In this document: one piece after another, positions 56,669-64,000 of the stretch | Numbering within the stretch: position 1 is the stretch's first letter | Layout: each line of letters begins with the position of its first letter | NCBI RefSeq assembly: GCF_001010285.1 | Contig: NZ_CP011104.1 | Span: 682,001-746,000, forward strand | Length of the DNA stretch: 64,000 nt | Origin: Photorhabdus thracensis | Lineage (GTDB): Bacteria; Pseudomonadota; Gammaproteobacteria; Enterobacterales; Enterobacteriaceae | Direction: 5' to 3' | Program-made: the position numbers and the translations under genes | Notes under the pieces: model-generated | Told to the model about the DNA's origin: nothing | The model's database searches: none | The model's input: the letters and a program-made list of their open reading frames with translations, nothing else

Positions 56669-58372
56669 TCAAAGCGATGAAGAAAATGGTGATACGGGGG
56701 GATCAGCCGGATAACCTTGTTCACTGTTTACCAGCACATTTGCCATTGTTTTAGCAATTTCGTGTTCGCCAATAATGACATGGCTGGCTCCACGCTCCGT
56801 GATATAGGTAACTTCGTCATCATAGTCAGCACGGACAATAATATTAATATCCGGGCGGATTTCTCTTGCGCTGGCGACAATCTCACCTGCTTCATAACCA
56901 TTAGGGATTGTCAGTAATAGGGAACAAGCACAGTCCAGGCGTGCCAGTGACATAATATCTGTGCTGGCGGCGTTACCCATGACCGCACTGATACCTTGTT
57001 CACCCAGTTCCTCAAATTTGGCTCTAGTATTTTCAATCACAACCAGAGGGAACCCGTTTTCTTGCAAGCGTTGGCATAGCAGGCTACCAGTGCGTCCGTA
57101 GCCGACAACGATAGTGTGACCACAGATATTAACAGGAATTTGCGTCTCTTCTTCCAGGGTTTCTTCCAATAGTTGTTCTTCAATTGTTTCTGTTTTTTCC
57201 AGATAACGGTCCAGCAGGCTAAACAGAACTGGGTTCAGCATGATAGAAACAATCGCACCAGCCAGAACAAGGTTACGGGCATTTCCGTCAAGTAGGCCAA
57301 GTGCAACGCCAAGACCCGCCAGAATAAAGGCAAATTCACCGATTTGTGCCAGACTGACCGAAATCGTCAGCGCAGTACGGCGTGAATGACCGAACATCTT
57401 TACCAGCAACATTGCAGCGGCAGATTTACCGATAATAATAATTGCCAGCGTTGCCAGTATTTCGAGTGGTTGCTGAATCAGTACCATCGGATCAAACAGC
57501 ATACCAACGGATACGAAGAACAGAACAGCGAAAGCATCTCTGAGTGGCAATGTATCTTGAGCAGCCCGGTGGCTGAGTTCTGATTCGTTCAGTACCATAC
57601 CGGCGAAGAATGCACCCAGCGCGAATGAGGCATCAAATAGTGTAACGGCGCCATAAGCGATACCCAGAGCGATAACCAGTACGGCAAGGGTAAATAGTTC
57701 TCTGGAGCCGGTACTGGCGGTTTTTGCCAGTACCCACGGAATTAGACGGCGACCAACAACGATCATCAGCAGAATAAACGCGATAACTTTTCCGACGGTA
57801 ATGGCGAGTTCCATAAATAACTGCCCGGCATTGGCTTCCTGATTACCCAGAATACCGGCAGCCGCAGGCAGTAATACCAGCGTCAGTACCATCGCCAGAT
57901 CTTCAACAATCAGCCAGCCGATAGCTATCTGACCGCGCTGGCTATCGATCAGTTGACGCTCTTCCAGCGCTCGTAACAGAACGACAGTACTGGCAGTTGA
58001 TAGACAGAGACCAAAGACGATACCGCTAACTAATTCCCAACCCAGTATTGCCGATAGCCCGACACCAAGTAGTGTTGCTACCAGTATTTGTGCAATAGCG
58101 CCGGGGATAGCAATGGATTTTACTGCCAGCAGATCTTTGAGTGAAAAATGCAGTCCGACGCCAAACATTAATAAGATAACACCAATTTCGGCCAGTTCCG
58201 GTGCCAGTGATGCATCAGCGACAAAGCCGGGGGTGAAAGGACCCGCGAGTACACCGGCGGTAAGATAACCAACCAGTGGTGAGATTTTCAGACGTTGTGC
58301 CAGCATACCAAGCAGATAAGCGAGGACGAACCCGCCAACGAGAGTGGTGATAAGTGGTGTCGAATGCTCCAT
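56669..58372 (-). CDS. ybaL: Cation/proton antiporter YbaL (KefB/CPA2 family)
   Basis: A 567-residue CPA2 antiporter (E. coli YbaL 558). About twelve to thirteen membrane segments in residues 1-390 are followed by an RCK_N domain that starts VNICGHTIVVGYGRTGSLLC. The acidic linker EEQLLEETLEEETQ precedes the RCK domain. It is the first core gene after the island and lies before fsr, as in E. coli. The transported ion is presumed K+ or Na+ against H+ but is not proven. Confidence 0.95.
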   Translation of the reverse strand: MEHSTPLITTLVGGFVLAYLLGMLAQRLKISPLVGYLTAGVLAGPFTPGFVADASLAPELAEIGVILLMFGVGLHFSLKDLLAVKSIAIPGAIAQILVATLLGVGLSAILGWELVSGIVFGLCLSTASTVVLLRALEERQLIDSQRGQIAIGWLIVEDLAMVLTLVLLPAAAGILGNQEANAGQLFMELAITVGKVIAFILLMIVVGRRLIPWVLAKTASTGSRELFTLAVLVIALGIAYGAVTLFDASFALGAFFAGMVLNESELSHRAAQDTLPLRDAFAVLFFVSVGMLFDPMVLIQQPLEILATLAIIIIGKSAAAMLLVKMFGHSRRTALTISVSLAQIGEFAFILAGLGVALGLLDGNARNLVLAGAIVSIMLNPVLFSLLDRYLEKTETIEEQLLEETLEEETQIPVNICGHTIVVGYGRTGSLLCQRLQENGFPLVVIENTRAKFEELGEQGISAVMGNAASTDIMSLARLDCACSLLLTIPNGYEAGEIVASAREIRPDINIIVRADYDDEVTYITERGASHVIIGEHEIAKTMANVLVNSEQGYPADPPVSPFSSSL

Positions 58373-58568
58373 TAAGACTCCTTCTTGCTGAGGCTATTAA
58401 ATAGCATAGTGAAGAGGTAGGTGTAACCGTATTTTATAGATAATTCGAGGTAAATTCGCTAAAAAAATGAATAAAACATCAAAAAATATGGATTGAAAGG
58501 ATTAAATTACCCGTAACATCGATTTGTATTGATTTGTTTGAACATTTATGAGGTATATAAAGGTTATT

Positions 58569-58597
58569 CCCACATAAAAAATAACTTTTATGTGGGG
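58569..58597 (-). terminator. Possible terminator after fsr
   Basis: CCCACATAAAA and TTTTATGTGGG form an 11-bp stem with a short loop, 17 bases past the fsr stop codon. The tail beyond the stem is only moderately T-rich. Confidence 0.55.
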
Positions 58598-58613
58598 CTG
58601 TTTGGCAATTTTT

Positions 58614-59831
58614 CTAGTTCTTATCTTCTATATTAGGTAATAATGCGGTAAATACTCCAAGTAACGGCAGAAAAGCACAGATCTGATAAACCAGTTCAAT
58701 ACTTGTCCTGTCCGCAATGTAACCCAATACCGCGGCGCCAATACCTCCCATACCAAAAGCCAGTCCGAAAAACAGGCCGGATACCATCCCGGTTTTACCC
58801 GGAATAAGCTCCTGAGCATATACCAGGATTGCAGAAAACGCGGATGCCAGAATCACACCAATGATCACTGACAGCATGCTTGTCCAGTACAGAGAAGCAT
58901 AAGGCAGAATCAATGTAAAAGGTGCAACGCCAAGGATTGATATCCAGATAACGTATTTTCTGCCGATTTTATCACCAAGAGGTCCGCCAATGATGGTCCC
59001 AGCCGCAACTGCGAATAAAAAGATGAACAGATGAAGCTGGGCGTTTTGTACGGAAATGCCAAACTTGTGCATTAAGTAAAAAGTGTAATAGCTGCTGATA
59101 CTGGTGAGATAAAAATATTTGGAAAATACTAAGATCAACAGAATAGTCAGAGAACCGATCACTGTTTTTCTTGATAAAACTTTAACAACAGGGACGGTTT
59201 TGGCTTGATTTTTTTTGGTATGATTTTGGGTCTTATACCATTTACTGACCTGCAACAGCACGACAATTCCTAGTAACGCAGCCAGAGAGAACCAGCCGAC
59301 GTTGCCTTTACCATAAGGTGCGATAAACGCAGCTGCCAGCAAAGGCCCGAGGGAAGTGCCAAAATTACCGCCGACTTGAAAAAGAGATTGAGCCAGCCCG
59401 TGGCGACCACCGGATGCCATGCGTGCTACGCGCGACGATTCAGGGTGGAATACCGAAGAGCCGGTGCCAACTAATGCAGACGCTAATAAGATTATTGGGA
59501 AACTGTTAGCATAGGCCAGCAGTAACAGACCTGATAAGGTAAAGCTCATCCCAATGGGTAATGAATAGGGCTGTGGATGTTTATCAGTATAAAGACCTAT
59601 CAGCGGTTGTAATAAAGACGCAGTAATCTGATAGGTTAACGTGATCATGCCGATTTGCACGAAACTCAGGTTGAATTCTGATTGCAGTAAAGGATAAATC
59701 GCCAGAATCAACGATTGGATCATATCATTCAACAAGTGTGAAATACTGATCGCACCAAGAATAGTAAAAACGGTATGCTTGGTTTTTCTTGCATGAGGTG
59801 GAACTATGGTGGTGTTGCTCTGTTCGCTCAT
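58614..59831 (-). CDS. fsr: Fosmidomycin resistance MFS transporter Fsr
   Basis: MFS efflux protein of 405 residues (E. coli 406) with twelve membrane segments. The start MSEQSNTTIVPPHARKTKHT is close to the family, and the MFS motif GDKIGRKYVI lies in the second half. Overexpression in E. coli gives resistance to the IPP-pathway inhibitor fosmidomycin; the natural substrate is not known. It lies between ybaL and ushA on the minus strand, the conserved position. Confidence 0.95.
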   Translation of the reverse strand: MSEQSNTTIVPPHARKTKHTVFTILGAISISHLLNDMIQSLILAIYPLLQSEFNLSFVQIGMITLTYQITASLLQPLIGLYTDKHPQPYSLPIGMSFTLSGLLLLAYANSFPIILLASALVGTGSSVFHPESSRVARMASGGRHGLAQSLFQVGGNFGTSLGPLLAAAFIAPYGKGNVGWFSLAALLGIVVLLQVSKWYKTQNHTKKNQAKTVPVVKVLSRKTVIGSLTILLILVFSKYFYLTSISSYYTFYLMHKFGISVQNAQLHLFIFLFAVAAGTIIGGPLGDKIGRKYVIWISILGVAPFTLILPYASLYWTSMLSVIIGVILASAFSAILVYAQELIPGKTGMVSGLFFGLAFGMGGIGAAVLGYIADRTSIELVYQICAFLPLLGVFTALLPNIEDKN

Positions 59832-60086
59832 ATTAACTGCCAGCCTATCTTATTTGGGAGTAAGTTCATTGGTTATTTGTTGCACTTAAATATATATTAG
59901 GCTGATAGTTGATTTTTTACTATCCCAGATAATAGTTTGATAAGATGCTCGAAAAGATGAAACGAATCATCTTCTAATAATCGCATAGAGTGACCTATCC
60001 CATAGAATGATCAGTTAATCCGGCCTTGTTAGCTTCTGAAGCTGTTTTTGCATGGCAATTCACTAAAAAAAACATGGAGATATACC

Positions 60087-61745
60087 ATGACGTTTTCGTT
60101 TAAAACCTCAGCTTGTGCTTTGGTTGTTTCTATGACACTACTTCCAGCAATGGCAAATGCATGGGAAAAAGATAAAACCTATGACATTACTATCTTGCAC
60201 ACGAATGACCATCATGGTCATTTTTGGCATAACGACTACGGCGAATATGGGTTGGCCGCGCAAAAAACGGTAGTTGATGAAATCCGTCAGGAAATCGCTA
60301 AAAAAGGCGGTAGTGTGTTACTGCTCTCCGGCGGAGATATTAATACCGGCGTACCAGAGTCTGATTTGCAAGATGCGGAGCCTGATTTTAAAGGTATGAA
60401 CCTGGTGGGCTATGATGCAATGGCGTTGGGTAACCATGAGTTTGATAATCCTTTGCAAGTGTTGCGTCAACAGGAAAAATGGGCAAATTTTCCATTCCTT
60501 GCGGCTAATATTTACAAGACAAGCACCGGTAAACGTTTGTTCAAGCCTTATACTATTTTTGATAAACAAGGTGTGAAAATTGCGGTTATTGGACTGACTA
60601 CCGATGATACGGCAAAAATCGGCAGCCCTGCTAATTTCCCTGATGTTGAATTTCGTGTGCCCGCTACAGAAGCTAAAATGGTAGTTGAGGAACTGAAAAG
60701 AAATGAAAAACCAGATGTCATTATTGCAGCAACGCACATGGGACACTATGACAACGGTAATCATGGTTCCAACGCACCGGGTGATGTTGAAATGGCGCGC
60801 AGTTTGCCTGCGGGTTATCTAGATATGATTGTAGGTGGTCACTCACAAGATCCGGTCTGTATGTCTGTGGAAAATAAAAACTACAAACAGATTGATTATG
60901 TACCAGGAACGCCATGTTCGCCTGATCGCCAGAATGGCACCTGGATTGTTCAGGCTCACGAGTGGGGCAAATATGTTGGTCGTGCTGATTTTCAGTTCCG
61001 TAATGGTGAATTAAAGCTGACTCACTATCAGTTGATCCCCATTAATCTCAAGAAGAAAGTGCAAAAGGAAGATGGTTCTGCTGAACGTGTTTACTACACT
61101 CATGAAATTGCTCAAAACCCGGAAATGATCAAGTTGCTGACGCTTTATCAGGATAAAGGTGATAAACAGCTTGGTATAAAAGTGGGTTCTGTTGAGGGTA
61201 AATTGGAAGGAGATCGCAGCAAAGTTCGTTTTGTTCAGACTAATATGGCCCATGTTGTGCTTTCTGCCATGATGGAACGCGCTGATGCTGATTTCGCAAT
61301 TATGAGTGGTGGTGGTATTCGTGATTCAATTGAATCAGGTGACATCACTTATAAAGATGTGTTGAAAGTGCATCCATTTGCTAACACATTGGTTTACGTT
61401 GAGATGAAAGGCAGCGAAGTTGAACAATATCTGGCGACGATTGCGAATATGAAAGTTGACTCTGGCGCTTATGCTCAATTCGTGAATGTCAGCCTGGTTG
61501 CTGATGGTAAACATGTTAAAGAGGTAAAAATTGGTGGTAAACCATTGGAGCCAAATAAAATTTACCGCATGGCAATGCTTGATTTTAACGCTATTGGTGG
61601 GGATGGTTACCCACGTATTGATAATTATCCAACCTATGTCAACACCGGTTTTGTTGATGCAGAAGTTCTGAAAGGCTATATCGAAAAGCACTCACCACTG
61701 AAAGCGGCTGATTATGAGCCAAAAGGTGAAATTGTTTATCAATAA
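60087..61745 (+). CDS. ushA: UDP-sugar hydrolase / 5'-nucleotidase UshA
   Basis: Periplasmic enzyme that hydrolyses UDP-glucose and nucleotides so that nucleosides can be taken up. It has 552 residues (E. coli 550). The signal peptide is cleaved after AMANA before WEKDK. The metallophosphatase motifs are HTNDHHGHF, GGDINTG, GNHEFDNP, THMGHYDNG and GGHSQD. The C-terminal nucleotide-binding domain has GGGIRDSIESG and FNAIGGDGYP. The frame opens at 60048, but the ATG at 60087 has GGAG seven bases upstream and gives the correct signal peptide. It is ended by a terminator. Confidence 0.98.
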   Translation: MTFSFKTSACALVVSMTLLPAMANAWEKDKTYDITILHTNDHHGHFWHNDYGEYGLAAQKTVVDEIRQEIAKKGGSVLLLSGGDINTGVPESDLQDAEPDFKGMNLVGYDAMALGNHEFDNPLQVLRQQEKWANFPFLAANIYKTSTGKRLFKPYTIFDKQGVKIAVIGLTTDDTAKIGSPANFPDVEFRVPATEAKMVVEELKRNEKPDVIIAATHMGHYDNGNHGSNAPGDVEMARSLPAGYLDMIVGGHSQDPVCMSVENKNYKQIDYVPGTPCSPDRQNGTWIVQAHEWGKYVGRADFQFRNGELKLTHYQLIPINLKKKVQKEDGSAERVYYTHEIAQNPEMIKLLTLYQDKGDKQLGIKVGSVEGKLEGDRSKVRFVQTNMAHVVLSAMMERADADFAIMSGGGIRDSIESGDITYKDVLKVHPFANTLVYVEMKGSEVEQYLATIANMKVDSGAYAQFVNVSLVADGKHVKEVKIGGKPLEPNKIYRMAMLDFNAIGGDGYPRIDNYPTYVNTGFVDAEVLKGYIEKHSPLKAADYEPKGEIVYQ

Positions 61746-61767
61746 TCCCTGACAAGGTGATGAATTG

Positions 61768-61798
61768 AAAGGGCTGCCAATCTGGCGGCCCTTTTGGG
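61768..61798 (+). terminator. Rho-independent terminator after ushA
   Basis: AAAGGGCTGCCA and TGGCGGCCCTTT form a 12-pair stem with one G-U pair, followed by a short T-rich tail. It lies between the convergent ushA and ybaK genes. Confidence 0.8.
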
Positions 61799-61804
61799 TT
61801 GAGA

Positions 61805-62281
61805 TTAAGCTTTTGCTATATCGGCAAAAGTACCCTTCAGCAAACAACACAGCTCAGCAGGTGCCAGTTCAATATCTAATCCCCGTTTACCGCCAGAGAT
61901 AAACATAGTCGGGAACTGTTGTGCCTGGTTATCAATAACTGTTGGTAAGTGTTTTTTCTGTCCTAACGGGCTGATCCCACCGACCAGATAACCCGTGATT
62001 TTTTGGGCTATGTATGGATCAGCCATATCTGCTTTTTTGGCTTTAAAGGCTTTGGCGACCTTTTTCAAATCCAGTTGACCTGAAACGGGGGTAATGGCGA
62101 CTACTAAATTTTTAGCATCACCATTAAGTGCGACCAGCAACGTTTTAAACACTTGCCTGGCATTCAATCCTAGTTTCTTAGCTGCTTCATCACCAAAATT
62201 GTGCTCATTGGTATCATGTTCATAGGTGTGAAGAGTAAAGTTAACTTTTTGTTTTTCTAATAAAATGATCGCCGGTGTCAT
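61805..62281 (-). CDS. ybaK: Cys-tRNA(Pro)/Cys-tRNA(Cys) deacylase YbaK
   Basis: A 158-residue editing enzyme that hydrolyses mischarged Cys-tRNA(Pro) made by ProRS. The YbaK fold is seen in [20 protein letters not shown], then [17 protein letters not shown] with the conserved lysine, and the glycine-rich [14 protein letters not shown] loop. It faces ushA, and the sRNA ChiX and ybaP lie beyond it as in E. coli. Confidence 0.96.
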   Translation of the reverse strand: MTPAIILLEKQKVNFTLHTYEHDTNEHNFGDEAAKKLGLNARQVFKTLLVALNGDAKNLVVAITPVSGQLDLKKVAKAFKAKKADMADPYIAQKITGYLVGGISPLGQKKHLPTVIDNQAQQFPTMFISGGKRGLDIELAPAELCCLLKGTFADIAKA

Positions 62282-62381
62282 AATTTCATTACAGAGGATA
62301 ATTTTGTAATCTAGGATAACGGATGAAATAGAATTGTGAAATTGATATTCTGATTTCGGCTCTGTTGCCTGCTATACAAAC

Positions 62382-62465
62382 GGGTAATACTCCGAATAAT
62401 AAGAATAACGAAAATAATAGGTTATTCCTCTTTTGACTGGCCAATAGAAATATTGGCCTTTTTTT
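62382..62465 (+). ncRNA. chiX: Small regulatory RNA ChiX (MicM/SroB)
   Basis: The 3' half TTATTCCTCTTTTGACTGGCC, then AATAGAAATATTGGCC and seven T residues matches E. coli ChiX (ATTCCTCTTTGACGGGCCAATA and onward) including the CCUC seed that pairs with the chiP leader Shine-Dalgarno. It lies between ybaK and ybaP, the same position and strand as in E. coli. A promoter with an extended -10 (TGCTATACA, 62371-62378) is in place. The 5' end is approximate. The terminator stem is GGCCAATA / TATTGGCC, and its tail overlaps the ybaP stop codon on the opposite strand. Targets in this organism are inferred. Confidence 0.88.
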
Positions 62466-63279
62466 AACTCTGCTCTTCCATCAACATCTGAGGCAAATTA
62501 CCCTCACCATATAAGTGCAAAGCTCCGACAGCGATCAAATACCGGCCGGCAGGTAATTCCCGTAAGCGCTGATTCCATTGCTTATTACGTTCAGTCATCA
62601 GCAGTTGATATATTTCTTCACTGAAAGTTGTTGGTAAAGCATGTTTTTGCTGTTCGGGCTGATAATCCATCCACCAACTTATCATCGTTTGTAAAGCGCG
62701 AGCATTGGCGTACCAATGGGCTAATGTATCTTCCAGTAGTGGCAGGCCGTTATTCGGTATTTGATTGAGTAACTTAATCTGTGATTCAGCACCTTCCAGT
62801 TCGATAATTGTTTTCCCCCGTGCTTTGGCTGCATTCAGTAGCTGATAATCGATACCATAGTGAGGGTACAATCCAAGATTCTGCGCTTGTTCAGCCTGTA
62901 AAATTAAAGCGATTTGCCATGAGGGTAATAAATTGAGCCATTCTTCGTGTTGCCGGATCTCATGGCAGCAGCGCTGAAAATCTTGATACATTTCAGAGGA
63001 TAGACGTTGTTCAATACGGGAATACGATTGAAACTCATCATCATGAAATGGGAAATCTGCCTGAGTAATATCTGCTTCTACGATTAATGTATCGGATTGA
63101 TTAAGCTGCTCCATTAATATTTCTGGAAGTGGAAACATGTTTTCCGTGCCCATATGAATACTGCCTACCAGATGCAGATGTTGGCCACCTGTCAGTGTAA
63201 TATCACAAGCTGGATAAGGATAACGGCGGGATGAGTTCAGCCCCAGCATATTGGTAAGGTATTTAATCAGTCGTCCCAT
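62464..63279 (-). CDS. ybaP: TraB/GumN-family protein YbaP
   Basis: A 271-residue protein (E. coli YbaP 264) of the TraB/TIKI/GumN family, which shares a putative metalloprotease fold. The two conserved metal motifs are seen as LVGSIHMGTE near residue 37 and VGALHLYGEGN near residue 252. A glutamate in TLIVEADI lies between. It has no obvious signal peptide. Its function in enterobacteria is not established. The 3' end overlaps the antisense chiX terminator. Confidence 0.9.
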   Translation of the reverse strand: MGRLIKYLTNMLGLNSSRRYPYPACDITLTGGQHLHLVGSIHMGTENMFPLPEILMEQLNQSDTLIVEADITQADFPFHDDEFQSYSRIEQRLSSEMYQDFQRCCHEIRQHEEWLNLLPSWQIALILQAEQAQNLGLYPHYGIDYQLLNAAKARGKTIIELEGAESQIKLLNQIPNNGLPLLEDTLAHWYANARALQTMISWWMDYQPEQQKHALPTTFSEEIYQLLMTERNKQWNQRLRELPAGRYLIAVGALHLYGEGNLPQMLMEEQS

Positions 63280-63619
63280 TTGAACTCCAGTTCAGCATTT
63301 ATTTTTTAGGCTAACTATTTTCAGGTTAATATTACAGCTGTATCTTTATTCATTTCTATTGAATGTTTCTTTACTACTATCAGTATACAAGGAGATTTTC
63401 TTTCATGGCGGCACTTACCTTTGCCAACTCTTTAGTAATGACCATAATCTTTATCGATCTGAATGAGAACATTGACGGAGATGTGGTGATTTAATGCAGC
63501 GGCATGGATGGACATTGCTGTATGGAATGTGCTGGGGGTGGAAGTATAAGGCATGATCATGGATATGCATTTTTACTATCCCCCCAACATCATCAAAGCA
63601 GACTCATTTCTCTGGTGAT
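63280..63619. other. Gap between ybaP and copA
   Basis: About 340 bases with no supported gene. A short plus-strand frame at 63504 begins with a Cys/His-rich stretch (HCCMECAGGG), but it soon runs antisense into copA. E. coli has ybaQ here, which I cannot find. Confidence 0.5.
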
Positions 63620-64000
63620 TCAGAATTTAGGCTTAAACCTCAGTAATCGGTTAGCGTTACTTACCACCGTAATTGAAGAAAGCGCCATAGCTGCACCTGC
63701 TACTATCGGATCTAACAATGTTCCGGTAAAGGGATAGAGCACGCCAGCGGCAATTGGAATCCCTAATGTGTTGTAAATAAATGCGCCTAACAGGTTCTGT
63801 TTCATATTGCGCAGAGTTCCTTTGGACAGTTCAACCGCATCAGCCACACCATGCAGACTGTGACGCATCAATGTTATTGCTGCGGTTTCAATAGCGATAT
63901 CACTGCCACCGCCCATTGCTATCCCAACATCAGCTTGTGCCAGTGCGGGCGCATCGTTAATACCATCCCCCACCATAGCAACCTTGTGGCCTGCTGCCTG
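63620..64000 (-). CDS. copA: Copper-exporting P-type ATPase CopA, C-terminal part (cut by window edge)
   Basis: The last 127 residues of a P1B-type ATPase. The hinge motif is [20 protein letters not shown], followed by the penultimate and last membrane helices with [17 protein letters not shown] and [18 protein letters not shown]. The latter is the MxxSS copper-site motif of Cu+-ATPases. The gene continues beyond position 64000. It exports Cu(I) from the cytoplasm. Position after ybaP agrees with E. coli copA. Confidence 0.95.
   Translation of the reverse strand, partial: QAAGHKVAMVGDGINDAPALAQADVGIAMGGGSDIAIETAAITLMRHSLHGVADAVELSKGTLRNMKQNLLGAFIYNTLGIPIAAGVLYPFTGTLLDPIVAGAAMALSSITVVSNANRLLRFKPKF

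Noticed and set aside
63504-63737. Small Cys/His-rich plus-strand frame near copA, which looked like a metal-binding peptide
   Set aside because: More than half is antisense to copA, there is no good ribosome site, and no similar family is known to me. Only the first 15 residues look metal-like.

Overview
This 64 kb window is a piece of enterobacterial (Morganellaceae-like) chromosome. The backbone follows the E. coli order from ampG through bolA, tig, clpPX, lon, hupB, ppiD, mdlAB, glnK-amtB, acrAB, dnaX, htpG, adk, hemH, gsk, ybaL, fsr and ushA to copA almost gene for gene. The AT-rich base composition, the lone wzz-type gene between hemH and gsk (the O-antigen position in Yersinia), the PLP gene divergent from decR, and the decayed IS4 and IS200 copies fit Photorhabdus or Xenorhabdus best. 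The genus is an inference from layout and protein similarity, not a database result.

Backbone. Positions 1-21.8 kb hold muropeptide import (ampG), the proteostasis block (tig, clpP, clpX, lon, hupB, ppiD) with recognisable sigma-32 promoters before clpP and lon, queuosine synthesis (queC), cysteine catabolism (PLP enzyme and decR), the MdlAB exporter, and the nitrogen-regulated glnK-amtB operon with a near-perfect sigma-54 promoter and an NtrC-type site. From 21.9 to 28.4 kb come 4.5S RNA, hha, a clearly decayed tomB, and the acrAB efflux operon with its AcrR operator. From 33.1 to 44.4 kb come rsmS, priC, apt, dnaX (with its programmed frameshift signal), ybaB-recR, htpG (another sigma-32 promoter), adk, hemH, wzz and gsk. 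From 56.7 to 64 kb come ybaL, fsr, ushA, ybaK, the sRNA ChiX, ybaP and a partial copA.

Insertions. Three places carry genes foreign to the E. coli layout. (1) Between acrR and rsmS (28.8-33.0 kb): a BioMNY-type biotin ECF transporter, a DMT exporter paired with a 2-oxoglutarate/Fe(II) oxygenase, and a divergent DUF1284 protein. (2) Between hemH and gsk: a single Wzz-like chain-length regulator. (3) Between gsk and ybaL (44.7-56.5 kb): the main accessory island.

The island starts with six co-directional genes: a dimeric alpha/beta-barrel-like protein, an AfsA-type hotdog protein, an unknown protein, a HAD-IB phosphatase, a carboxymuconolactone-decarboxylase-family protein and a thiolase. AfsA plus a HAD phosphatase is the core pair of Streptomyces butyrolactone and furan signal synthesis, so this operon is the best candidate here for an undescribed small-molecule pathway. 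Behind it lie an IS4 fragment, a divergent SDR-DMT/LysR module with a striking inverted repeat, a second LysR, a dead IS200-type element, a duplicated promoter segment and a LysE/RhtB exporter.
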